Shown: in pieces, positions 10,594 through 20,491 of the stretch
Layout: the number at the start of each line of letters is the position of its first letter
Position numbering within the stretch: position 1 is the first letter of the stretch
DNA from: Conoideocrella luteorostrata
Lineage: Eukaryota > Ascomycota > Sordariomycetes > Hypocreales > Clavicipitaceae
Direction of reading: 5' to 3'
Assembly (NCBI GenBank): GCA_032433595.1
Contig: JASWJB010000367.1
Span: forward strand, 1-38,919
Length of the DNA: 38,919 nt
The notes under the pieces: generated by a model
Told to the model about the DNA's origin: nothing
Seen by the model: only the letters and a program-made list of their open reading frames with translations
Database searches by the model: none
Translations under genes and position numbers: made by a program

Positions 10594-11202
10594 GGTTGAG
10601 GGCTGGTAAGCTATTCAAGATCTTTTAGAGTCGCGCAATCTCGCAGGCTCCCTGTGCTGGACTTGATTATATATCTACTATTGGAGTCTTTACTTAACAT
10701 CTTGCGAGCGGGGTTGCTAAGTCAGGCATCCAGCGCGAACGCTGAACAGGTAGCCCCATTTTGATCTATGTACTCGTGACTGCCTTTGTCAGCCAGAACG
10801 CAGCTCATCCGGATCTGGAATAGATCGTCAGATTGGTCACGAAGGTATTGCACTTGGTTAAATACACAGACTAGTGGAAGCAGCTCAAAAGCATCTAGAA
10901 AACAGCTCCTGACTTGCTAGATTCGATCATCGACCTCGAATTCATCTATAAGATGAACCGGTTTCCTTCCGTTGCCTCATAGCTTGACAGCCTTCGGACA
11001 ACGAGTTCCTGGAAGAGACGGGATTTGCCTTGGGCACCTAGCTTCATTTGTCCCTATCCCTCATATGCTCTAAAATCACATGGCATTCTGATGTCGGATT
11101 AAATATCCGTTGCGCCATAGCGCAAAAGTGTGAGCTCGCTATATGTTCATTCAGGAAGATGTAATAATGTCGGATATTCAACATCTGAAGGTCCTAAGAG
11201 TG
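10594..11202. other. Upstream region of HET gene 1
   Basis: Should hold the promoter of the minus-strand HET gene. I see no TATA-like box I would defend and no additional gene. Confidence 0.35.
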
Positions 11203-11274
11203 CGACGAAAGCTCTGGAATCGTAGTATAACGCTGAAGCGCCGCAATGATGCTCAAACAGCTTATGAGGCGTAG
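11203..11274 (+). pseudogene. Relic Myb/SANT-like fragment, copy 3
   Basis: Only the end of the module remains: KLWNRSITLKRRNDAQTAYEA then TAG. The last part (K-RRNDAQTAYEA) aligns with KHRDDAETTCEA of copy 1. The shared DNA continues after the stop into gacgaattggtcgacc (copy 1: gacggactggtcgacc), showing common descent beyond the coding part. Confidence 0.45.
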
Positions 11275-11286
11275 GTTCTTGACGAA

Positions 11287-11990
11287 TTGGTCGACCTCCG
11301 GCATCGTCACGCATCGCTTGAGCTAGCATGTAGCTTATGGGAGAAAAGATGGGCAAAGGATTCTCACGGACTAAAAGTTCCGCAGTCACAAATTTTTAGT
11401 GGCAAAGGGCATGATGCTTCATCACTAATTTACGGTCTTGGCTTTCTATCGGCTCCTTTATGCTCAAGACTGGTATCGCGTCGCGACTCATCTGCAGATG
11501 AGCGACGGCGACGGGTCTCGGAAGACGACATATACCAGCAATCTGATTTCCGGACAATTTATTGCTCAGTCATCTATGAATTGTTAGATCACATTGAAGA
11601 AGAGTTTGATGGACAGACATTGGATCCAAGTTCACGTGAGTTAACATCTATCCTGCTTCCCCTGGCTGCCATGTTATGTCACGTTCGTGACACCCTGCGG
11701 CCTCCATATCGAAACAGATAACGTGCATTTACGCCGCAAGCTTGTCCCCGAAGCAGTGCATAGCCGGGTTCCTCATCAGCATGGGAGTCGTTGCCATCGG
11801 AATTGGCAGCCAGGTGGCCCATGTTGTCAATGTCTTCCTCTACCGCGATGGCGGAAACAACTCAATGCTACTCGTCGGTTTGGGGAGCAAGGGTCGGCTT
11901 TTGGTTATGCCTCTGTTTCTTACGGCTCTGACGTGGGCGAGTCGAAGCTTGGACTTTTCCCATCCTGACGTTGAAGTCTTGGAGGTTTGA
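11287..11990 (+). other. Unrecognised ORF pair, possibly one decayed membrane-protein gene
   Basis: Two overlapping-frame coding-like stretches. 11287-11721 is hydrophilic, with an acidic IYELLDHIEEEFDG segment. 11742-11990 is in another frame and hydrophobic (CIAGFLISMGVVAIGIGSQV and GRLLVMPLFLTALTW look like two membrane helices). No clean intron joins them and no ATG has good support. They could be a frameshifted gene or chance ORFs. I do not recognise the family. Confidence 0.3.
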
Positions 11991-12755
11991 CCCCCAATCA
12001 ATTGGTCTCCCCCGTTTACGACAGGATGGCTGTGACATGGTTCGTACGGATGCTGCCATTTGTCTTGTAGCAGCTTAAGCGATCGATATAGCAGTGTCAC
12101 CGTAGTCTCGCCTTATTTGGCGAAACCCTCGTGTTTGGTCAAAAGTGAAGAATCCGAGGATACTGGTATGCTGTCGGCACACCGATTTCTTTGTTTCGTT
12201 CCGTTACCGGCGCTTACCTAAAGCGGGGTAAGGTAAGGTGCGGGGTAGGTACTCAAAGACAGGGGTCCGATTACAGCATGACTCACGCGTTAAACAGCTA
12301 CACCCAGGTCTAACCACCTTAGACTACTAATTACTTTGACGATCACCAAATGGGACAGGTATGCTGCGCTGGAGCAAATAGTGGATTTCAGTGAATAAAT
12401 AAAGCTAAGGAGAAAATAAAAGTAAATACAGGTGGGGAGAACTACCAGCTTATATAGCCGTGACCTCTGCGTTCACTAGTCGTGAATATATCCCTCACTT
12501 GGCAGCGCCTGTGAATGTTGTGCCTAGGTCACGTGATAAGAGGTATGATATGACCCGTGCCGTTACTGAGAGTAACTTAACTGTGGGGCTAGGGTCCCAA
12601 CCCTTCTCAGACGTCTTGCCACAGTAGTGTCCCCACAAGAGACATCTTGTAGATCTCATATCGACTCCGGCCTCGGCGTGATGAAAGCCCTGCACTGACA
12701 GTCATCAACTTGATTCGCTTCCTACTTACCTTTATCACTTCAATCAACTATCACA
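11991..12755. other. Spacer and probable promoter of argininosuccinate synthase
   Basis: No gene seen. It contains a CACGTG-type palindrome within gtcacgtgataag at about 12530. The ATG at 12756 has a good fungal context (tcacaATGGC). Confidence 0.35.
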
Positions 12756-15243
12756 ATGGCTGCAAAGCGCGTTTGTCTGTGAGTTGAACAGAACCACTAT
12801 TGCTTTCTAAGCGTGTTAGGCTGACTTGGCGATACCCGTGAATCAGGGCATACTCTGGCGGTGCGTTTTTCTATGTGAACAGTGCTGCATGAGCACGACG
12901 ACCATGCTAATGTAAATTTCAGGTTTGGATACTTCTGTTATCCTGGCCTGGCTCATTGAGAAGGGCTATACTGTTGTTGTACGTCTAACCCAGTCGACGT
13001 ACCTACGCTTAGCTGACTGAGACAAGGCCTTCCTAGCAGATGTGGTACGTACACGCCGTTCCTCGACATTTGCTCCTCGGCTTGGAAGACGAGCACTGCA
13101 CCTGGAAGCACAAGCTGTCTCTCTCGCATCCTGGCCTGTGCACTGTTCATGGGGAGGATACAAAGAGAGGTGACCCGAAGGACAGAAAGAGATGGACTGT
13201 TATTCTCAGGGCCAGCTCGCTACTCATAGCGGCTTCATTTGCTTATATCCCTGTGCTAACATCATGGCAGGGACAAAATGAGGACTACGACGCAGTCAAA
13301 GCGAAGGCCGAGAAGATTGGTGCCGAACGCATGATCATCCAGGATCTGCAGCAGGAGCTAGTGGAGGAACTTGTTTGGCCAGCAGTGCAATGTGCGTTCG
13401 GCCGACCCCCCGCGCGAAGTGCACAACTTCCATCCACAGCTATGTTAACATCCCACGCTATTAGGCAACGCCGTATACGAAGACGCTTACCTCTTGGGGA
13501 CATCGTTGGCCAGGCCTGTTATCGCGAGGGCGATGATGAAAGTGGCTAAGCAGTATAACTGTGAATTCTTGAGTCATGGATGTAAGCAATCGACGTCGCC
13601 TTTCAGGATCTGCTTACTGTCGTGCCATACTGACTGCAGTCTTTCCTACCTACACAGGCACAGGTAAAGGGGTACGGTCTTCTCTCTCTGTCTATCATGT
13701 TCTGGATGCTAACTCGCCTAGAATGAGTACGTTTAGGTGTCCAGATATCAATGTCACATACTCACCCTCTTATCAGCCAGGTCAGATTCGAGATGGCATG
13801 GAGGGCCCTCGATCAGAAGACAAAGACAATCATCCCGTGGCGCATACCGGAGTTTTGCGAGCGATTCGCGTCCGTACCCCTTCCGACCCCTTTCTCTCTC
13901 GGAGATACTAACGTACAGACAGCGGGCGCCAAGCACTCTTGGACTTTGCTGAATCAAAGGGCGTTCCTGTGACGTCGACTAAGCAGAAGCCGTTTTCGAT
14001 GGATGCCAACCTTATCCAGTGAGCAAAAGCCCTCTACTTCATCCCATCGACACCTTCAAGTGTACTCGGTGTTATACGTTGTTGCAAGCGACCGCCATAC
14101 AAAATGAGGTGCCCTAGCTTCAGCCATTTTGACTGGCCACTACTGTCAGTTCATAAGTACATGGCAACTCGCAATGATCTATAAGTACTAAGAGCGCTTG
14201 GTCTCGACGGGATACATATAAGGGGAGGAAATATCAGGAACTCCTCCAGAAGTGGCAGAAGTGGCAGAAGCACTCAGCAAGTGCTTCCTTCAGGTGCTAT
14301 ACAACCTTGTATATCACGCGGACAAGACTGTACAGTGTGTGCACAACTTGATACTTGCTTCTGCCACGCTACAATGCTCCTATTCCTCCTTCTCCCGGCT
14401 GGACATAGAATCGTTGCTAACCCTTCTGTCTGAAAATAGTTGCTCTTACGAGGCAGGACTACTCGAGCAACCCGAGCTCGAGCCGCCAGCCGACATGTGG
14501 ACAATGACCGTGGGTAAGTTCGTTCAGTCTTGAATTAGTTCCGTGATGTGGAAGCTGACTTCGAAAGATCCCATGAAGGCTCCTGACGAGCCAACCAGGT
14601 TCACTGTCCACTTCGAGAAGGGCATCCCAACTAAGCTCGAGGTCGGTGACAAGGCCATCACTGGCGCACTGGACATCTTTAAGGCCGCTAACGAAATTGG
14701 CCGAGCTAATGGAGTTGGTCGTGTCGATATTGTCGAATCAAGGTTCATTGGTCTCAAGAGCCGTGGCTGTTACGACACCCCCGGCTTAACGATCCTGCGC
14801 ACTGCCCACCGAGATCTCGAGGGCCTTGTCATGGACTCCAAGGTCCGTGCCATCCGTGACCAGATGGTCACCTCAAACTGGACCGCCTGTCTCTACAATG
14901 GCATGTACTTTAGCCCAGAGCGAGAGTTTCTCCATAACTCTATTATCTTTAGCCAGAGGCAAGTCGAGGGCAAGGTCAATATGGTTGCTTATAAAGGCAG
15001 CGCATTCGTTGTCGGACGCTCCAGCGAGACCTCTAACCTTTACTCCGAGACTGAGTCGTCTATGGATACACTCGAGGGCTTCTCCCCAATGGTAAGTAGC
15101 TTTCTGAAAAAGAGCTTTTAGACGTGAACCGAAGCTGATGATGTGTTAAGGACACGAGCGGCTTTATTGCTATTCAGGCTATCCGTCTGGAGAAGTATGG
15201 TGCCCGCAAGATCAGGGACGGCGAGCCTCTTGCCCCTATCTAA
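12756..15243 (+). CDS. ARG1: Argininosuccinate synthase, 13 exons, apparently intact
   Basis: ATP-dependent condensation of citrulline and aspartate to argininosuccinate (arginine/urea pathway). Exons: 12756-12778, 12847-12860, 12923-12978, 13027-13044, 13271-13391, 13465-13581, 13658-13671, 13722-13726, 13777-13869, 13923-14018, 14440-14513, 14568-15091, 15151-15243. They total 1248 nt, or 415 aa, the normal family length. All 12 introns are GT-AG, and every junction restores a family motif: P-loop AYSGGLDTS (exons 2-3), FLADVGQNEDY, CNAVYEDAYLLGTSLARPV (across 13391/13465), HGCTGKGNDQVRFE (exons 6-9), RFIGLKSRGCYDTP, YFSPEREF, DTSGFIAIQAIRLEKYG. No internal stop. Exon 8 is only 5 nt. Introns 4 and 10 are long (226 and 421 nt). 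Such intron density is unusual for an ascomycete. It could be a divergent second copy; whether a housekeeping copy exists elsewhere is not visible here. Confidence 0.9.
13722..13726 (+). other. 5-nt microexon of argininosuccinate synthase
   Basis: The bases aatga lie between two 50-nt introns (13672-13721 with ctaac and CTAG; 13727-13776 with gtacgt and TATCAG). They supply Asn and two bases of Asp in the conserved GKGNDQVRFE segment. Skipping it breaks the frame. Confidence 0.8.
14019..14439 (+). other. Long intron 10 of argininosuccinate synthase
   Basis: 421 nt against about 50-75 for most of its neighbours. The ends are canonical (gtgagc ... gctaac ... AATAG). It carries a short direct repeat (agaagtggc twice, near 14250). 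I see no coding block and no recognised mobile element in it. Confidence 0.6.
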
Positions 15244-16070
15244 ATGTAAATAGCACAAACGCTGGCAAAAGTCTGCGGACTTTTTTACATTGGTGACCTG
15301 ATCTTACCTATTTTAGGCTAACTAAATACATATATATATATATATATATTTTAAAAAGTGACCCATGAAGCCAGTGGGGGCATTGTAAGGTGGTTTTATA
15401 TTAGGATCACTGAGAAAAGTGCATGATTATGTTAGAAAGTTAGGAGGAAGAATTAAGTTGTATGCACTATTAGGAGCGCTGAGCGAGAGTAGCAAAAGCA
15501 AGCTCACAAGTCTACAAGAGCTCTTGGAGCTCTTGCACTCTTTTTCTCTTCTTCTTTTCCTCTTCAGCTTTGGAAACTTGTTCACAGTCGCCCAGCCAAT
15601 TGTCAATATACTCGCTTGGGCCGTTACAAGTTTTTCGTAGCAGACTTGCTGCCACGACGACTACGAAGAATTGAAGGTCTGATGCTGCGATTGAAAGCTC
15701 CACTCGGGCGATAATCGCGATTAGTATCAGCTTTTTATTTAATAAGGTTAGATTTGACCTGATAAGCAGACTATCTTGGTCTACTTTGTTTGTCAGAGTT
15801 TTGACGAGGAAGTGGAAAGAGACTGTGAAACCATAAGCCGTTGATGCCTTTTGGCAGCCAAAATGTGGGTTGCACAGGGTTGGTGTGCATGATTGACCTA
15901 GTTCAATTGCTTCAAAATGCAAAAACGATGTATTCAAGTCTGTCTTATCTAAGAAGAAGAAAACAAGTCAAGGTTGAACGCTCGATATCTCCGTATAAAT
16001 ATCGTAGCTAAAAGGTGACCACGTGACCTGCTCTGTGCTTCCTATTTTGCTTGACGGTAGGATTCCAACA
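15244..16070. other. Spacer with AT microsatellite and possible Copia gag relic
   Basis: An AT dinucleotide run lies at 15330-15349. On the minus strand the 15512-15937 frame ends in NGPSEYIDNWLGDCEQVSKA, which recalls the gag region of fungal Copia elements (a WL..E.V motif after GP). The match is short and could be chance. No other gene seen. Confidence 0.3.
15330..15349. repeat. AT dinucleotide microsatellite
   Basis: Uninterrupted alternating AT run about 90 nt after the argininosuccinate synthase stop codon. Confidence 0.9.
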
Positions 16071-17066
16071 CAAAATGAATGAATGGTATGTGCAATGCAT
16101 GGCGCTTCGGTATCGGAGCGTTAATTAAAACGGTAGACGGGAAGGAAACGGAGAGAGATGGAAATGTGGGGTTTGAGCGAGCGTTACCAGTAAAGTTCGG
16201 GCGAGTTCAAAATCTGACGCGGTATCCCGTCCGCTCTCCCATAGACAAGCTAGTAAGGGGCAGATTAGTAGTTGGGTCGGTGACGACCAGCGAACACCGG
16301 CTGTTGTATGTTTTGTGTCCTCTTTTTTTTTTTAAAAAAAAAATCAATTAATCATTCGCGATAGCACGTGCTTGCGGATCAAGACTGTGATAGATGTGGC
16401 TGCTTACATGCAGGCGGTCATTGGTGGCTTCAGGTCTTGCACCCCTAACCGAATTGCTGGGTACGTTAGTTACAGAGCTCCCTGAAGAGGTATGTGCTAA
16501 GCGGTGTTAAATCTAGCAAGCGAGGACTCCAGTTGGCTTAGCGAGCAGCCTGTGTGTGGGGTTCAGCGGCACCAGCGTCGGGGAAAGTCACAGCGGGCGA
16601 CTCTGCGTGTCGTCGGCGAGCACGAAATATTCACGCAAGTTACCGCCAAGCAGTACCATATGTTCTCGGTTGCTAGTTCGGCTCAGAAAGCAGTTCTTCC
16701 GAGTAGCTGCAGATCTAGGAACCTACACCGGCCCAGCCCAGCCGTAGCTAAGACTGTAGCAACAAACTGCCGTATTGGCCGCGTCCCCTTATCGGCTCTT
16801 GCATTTTCGACGGCGGACCTCTTTAAGGAGACCCCTGATCTATATCCAATCAGAATTGGTTCTACAGTCGACTTCGAATTCGTCCTGCCAAAATACCAAA
16901 GTAATCGATAGGACTCAGGATCTGTTGGCTAACACCACTGCAGTGAAGTCTCAAGGGACGAGCCTTGCATTCAATAAACAGATATTTTGAAGATCGACGA
17001 GCAGCCCAGTGAAAACAGAGAATCCATATGCAATGGTGCAAAGAAAATTAAGGCGAACGTGATAGG
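16071..17066. other. Spacer with unsupported ORFs
   Basis: ORFs at 16079-16351 and 16504-16911 lack motifs I can name. The 16504 frame is fairly long (135 codons) but has no signal peptide, no splice-joined continuation and no recognised block. It may be a decayed exon. Confidence 0.3.
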
Positions 17067-17200
17067 TGAAGCTGGATATAAACACAATAGTGCCTGCGGA
17101 CGAACCGCATGATCATATGCAGCGGAGAATGGGCATGGTACACTGGTCAATGAACTGCTTTCTATGCCCGGCGTCAATGTTACTCGCAGGATTGCAATTA
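17067..17200 (+). pseudogene. Decayed ankyrin-repeat fragment
   Basis: One frame reads GRTA, a TGA stop, then SYAAENGHGTLVNELLSMPGVNV, which fits one ankyrin repeat (G.TPLSYAAENGH..VV.LL..PGVDV) with a stop where Leu is expected. The neighbouring frames degenerate. It is a remnant of an ankyrin-repeat protein, a class often fused to NACHT or HET modules in fungi. Confidence 0.45.
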
Positions 17201-18220
17201 CGAACGCCTTCTCATATACAGCATAGGGAAGGCAGCGACAATGAAGAAGCTGCTGCTGCGCTGGCCCTGAAGATCACGTCCACTGTCATGATGAATGAAC
17301 CGGCACTATGAATGTAGTAAATGATGGGTATGGAGCGTGATCACGAAGTTACTCGTGGTGCTGGCATCGATATACAATCCAAGTTTACTGCTAATGTAAG
17401 GAACACGGTATTACTCAGGCAAAAAAGAAAATAATAATAAAATCGCATCGCAGGCTATATAGACTGTATTATTCAAGCGCTGGATTTTGTAACAAGCCAT
17501 ATATATCCGTAATTAAAGATTTTTTTGACCCTTCCTTCGTAACTGATTGAGTTATACCACCCAAACCTCTTGGAATGTGTTCACTTTGATAGTAATATTT
17601 TCAGACTTTTGAGTCAACCGATAGTGCTCCGAAACTAAGAAAATGGTATTGTTACTTCAATAATCTCCTGCTTCTTCTCAGATACTCTCTCATATTTGTC
17701 TGATGGCAATACATTAAAATGCTTCACTGCACGTTGTCGACCCAGATCACACACTCACAACTCACGTATACCGGTGTCTGACACACAGCCAGTAACGCGC
17801 CGTAAACTCTGTGAAAGGTTTTTGCAGAGACCTTCCGTAATCCGTAGAGACCTCTCGTGCAATGAGATTCAATGATCTGCTGGCTTACCCGATAGTCATT
17901 AAATTACTGTGCACTCCAATAAAGCAGTTCAATTATAAATGGCATAGGAGCAAAGATTCGGACAAAGACACGGTTCCCGAACTCGAGGGGAAACTTCTTC
18001 ATTCCACGATGATATACTAATAAGAGGGATAAGCCCTATTCCTATAGCTGTATCATTTAATCCGACCAATCCGGTCAAGTCCAAAACTCCGGTGAATTCA
18101 TTCCAATTACCCCAGAGACCTCATTCCGCCCACACAGTACTTATTCTGAACAAAGACACGACTCGAGTGCGGAGGGAAAACCTCTTGAATATTTGCACTG
18201 CTGTAAGATCTACCCAGATA
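17201..18220. other. Spacer, no recognised gene
   Basis: A/T-rich with stops in all frames. Nothing supportable. Confidence 0.4.
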
Positions 18221-20491
18221 TTAAACCAGCTCTATCTCGACGTCTTCCTCTCCAGCGTCGAAACAAACACGCATCATATCGTCTGAACAATCCCCTGCGC
18301 TACCAAATATCTGCAGGTTGCCGAAACGCCGAAACCTCAAGTCGCCTGCATCAAGTGGCCTAACATGCAGCAACATCCAGGATTTTTCTTCATCATCATG
18401 CAACGACAAAAGCGGCACATACCTGGTTTCATCTACAGATAATTTGGTGTCACCGGCCCTATCGGGGAAATATTTTATCTCAAGACGAGATGCATCGCCC
18501 CCAGAGCCCATGTTCAGTGCTCCGAGAAGAGAACATCGAATCTTGATACAAGCACCGACATTAGCGGGACCACCGTGCGTCTGATTAGGATTTCCAACTG
18601 AAATCAGCTTAGGAAGCACTTTGAAAGTGCCAATGTCCAGTTCATGAGGCATGGTAATCTCGGCGGCACACGCAGTCCAAGCCCAAGAAGCATTGCATCC
18701 TGTGGCTTGACGGCTTGTCTCCGCTGGTGAATTGGCATACCAGCCCAAATCCAGTGGTAGACTTTGAATGAAATGGCCAGCCACGTAGTCGCTTACGCCG
18801 ATCGTGCGATGAAACCAATTGGCGAGTCCGCCAATGGCCGGCAGCCGATCCGACTCCTTTGTCAAGTTGAGAGCCGAGTATCTTTCGACCAGCCTACGCC
18901 ACCAGTTCCGAAGGTGTCGTTCGCGACATTCTCCAGAGTCTGTCAACGATTTATGAATCGCAATCTTCATTGGGAGAGGGAAAGCCTTGTAGTTCGGATC
19001 GCCTGACTGCTTAGAGATCTCGTATTTTCGCATCTCGGTCTCAACTTCCAAACCGGCCGGTACAATACCGTTCGCATGAGGCAGCACCTTCCGAAGCATT
19101 CTTTGACCCAGTTTGCCGCATTCACAATCAGATGCCTCGAAGCATTCCCACATTATTTCATGGGGGGTGAATAAGACCCATCTTCGTGATAAGAATCGTT
19201 CTTGCAGCACCCAGCCTCTTGTAAGCAAGTCGAGCCTGCTGCGGGCAGTGTATCCAGCAGTTCCGTTGTATATTGTTTCGATATGGCTATCGTGGTCCGG
19301 TAGCGGCTCTCTTAAATACACTTTGCAGTCTCTCCACTGTGATGTCGTCAACTCAACGCCCCTGTGGGCCAACTCAGCTGTTGAGAAGAGCCTCTCAGGT
19401 CCTGCAGCCGCGGCCACCGTAATAATGGCCCCCTCGTACACAGCACACATTCTACTCGACTCCTGCTCCCAGTCTTCGTGACTGTCTTGAATAATGCAGA
19501 GACTGTCGATCCATACATATTGTATGGGTCCAAAGCCGGGATAACAGCGAAGAAACCATCGAGAAAAGCGTCGAGTGAAGACTATAGCGTCACGAAAGGT
19601 TGGGGTAAGCCATTTCCAGGGAATTTGCTTCTTCAAAGAGGAGATATTTCCCTGGGTACATCGGGGCATCTTTGCTTTTTCGAGCCACCGGTGACTGAGA
19701 CACACATAGTGGCCACGGCGGCCCTTTGGCTCGATGAGTTTCAGCTTTCCCTTCCTTGAGACGCGAATAATGCGTGTTGGAAGTAGAGGAAGCTCGCGGA
19801 ATGTTCCGCAACCTCCATGGCTCGTGACACAGGTCTTAAACCAGTCGCAAATTTTGGCGAGTGCCGCCCGAGATCCAGTGTCCCCGGATATCGGAATCCC
19901 TTCAGATGTGTTCATGACATACAGGGGTGCGGAAATTCGTGGCTTCGGTTCAAAGAGACTTCTAAACCGCGGGATCCAAGATGTATGCGCTTTGGAGATA
20001 CTGGTCTTGAGAATATCCAGTTCAACTGGCGAACGCGAACGATTGTACAAAACCAGGAGGGTGCCTTCAAGCGTACGTCTGATTGTGACGTGATGCAACT
20101 CCGGACCAAATTTGATCTTTCGTTTTCCCATAACATGTGCAAAGAATGAGAGACAGAAGCCAGCTACGCAGCAACCATAGCAACAGGCCTGGTTGCCCGG
20201 CTCGAGGACTCGAAGATCAGCTGGTGGACCGAACACCCAGTCCCCGGAGTCGTTCTGCGTCAGTATCGTAGTGCTGAGCGTGAAATAAGTTCGACACGCA
20301 TTACACTCATCTTTCTTGTACTTTCGACGGTTGGAGAGAGCCCCGAGCATATTCCGGACGCAAGAGAAGCTTTCATACTGGCGAGATGCTGATGAATCCG
20401 TTTCGCGAGATGCCTGGGCCAAAGCCCTTGGAGGAGACGTCATGCTCGGCTCAGCGGTAGGCGGCGCCGTGTCGCACTTTAATTTGGTCAT
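18221..20491 (-). CDS. HET-domain protein (heterokaryon incompatibility), gene 2
   Basis: 756 aa in a single exon. The start is the ATG at 20491-20489 (MTKLKCDTAPP); the frame is open for nine more codons upstream, but without an ATG. A Cys-rich N-terminal part (ECNAC near 62-66, CCYGCC near 103-108) precedes the HET domain at about 261-431. Its blocks are HYVCLSHRW (261-269), YVWIDSLCIIQDSHEDW (325-341) and LTRGWVLQERFLSRRW (423-438). LSHRW replaces the commoner LSYCWG, as in several HET subfamilies. The ORF is intact. Expected role: cell-death signalling after recognition of non-self. It differs strongly from gene 1 outside the HET core, so the pair is not a recent duplication. Confidence 0.92.
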   Translation of the reverse strand: MTKLKCDTAPPTAEPSMTSPPRALAQASRETDSSASRQYESFSCVRNMLGALSNRRKYKKDECNACRTYFTLSTTILTQNDSGDWVFGPPADLRVLEPGNQACCYGCCVAGFCLSFFAHVMGKRKIKFGPELHHVTIRRTLEGTLLVLYNRSRSPVELDILKTSISKAHTSWIPRFRSLFEPKPRISAPLYVMNTSEGIPISGDTGSRAALAKICDWFKTCVTSHGGCGTFRELPLLPTRIIRVSRKGKLKLIEPKGRRGHYVCLSHRWLEKAKMPRCTQGNISSLKKQIPWKWLTPTFRDAIVFTRRFSRWFLRCYPGFGPIQYVWIDSLCIIQDSHEDWEQESSRMCAVYEGAIITVAAAAGPERLFSTAELAHRGVELTTSQWRDCKVYLREPLPDHDSHIETIYNGTAGYTARSRLDLLTRGWVLQERFLSRRWVLFTPHEIMWECFEASDCECGKLGQRMLRKVLPHANGIVPAGLEVETEMRKYEISKQSGDPNYKAFPLPMKIAIHKSLTDSGECRERHLRNWWRRLVERYSALNLTKESDRLPAIGGLANWFHRTIGVSDYVAGHFIQSLPLDLGWYANSPAETSRQATGCNASWAWTACAAEITMPHELDIGTFKVLPKLISVGNPNQTHGGPANVGACIKIRCSLLGALNMGSGGDASRLEIKYFPDRAGDTKLSVDETRYVPLLSLHDDEEKSWMLLHVRPLDAGDLRFRRFGNLQIFGSAGDCSDDMMRVCFDAGEEDVEIELV

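Noticed and set aside
13672..13776. A single 105-nt intron instead of two introns around the 5-nt exon
   Set aside because: It would shift the frame and lose the conserved Asn-Asp of GKGNDQ.
12756..15243. First impression of argininosuccinate synthase as a fragmented pseudogene
   Set aside because: All gaps resolve into GT-AG introns with correct phase, and the spliced length equals the family length.
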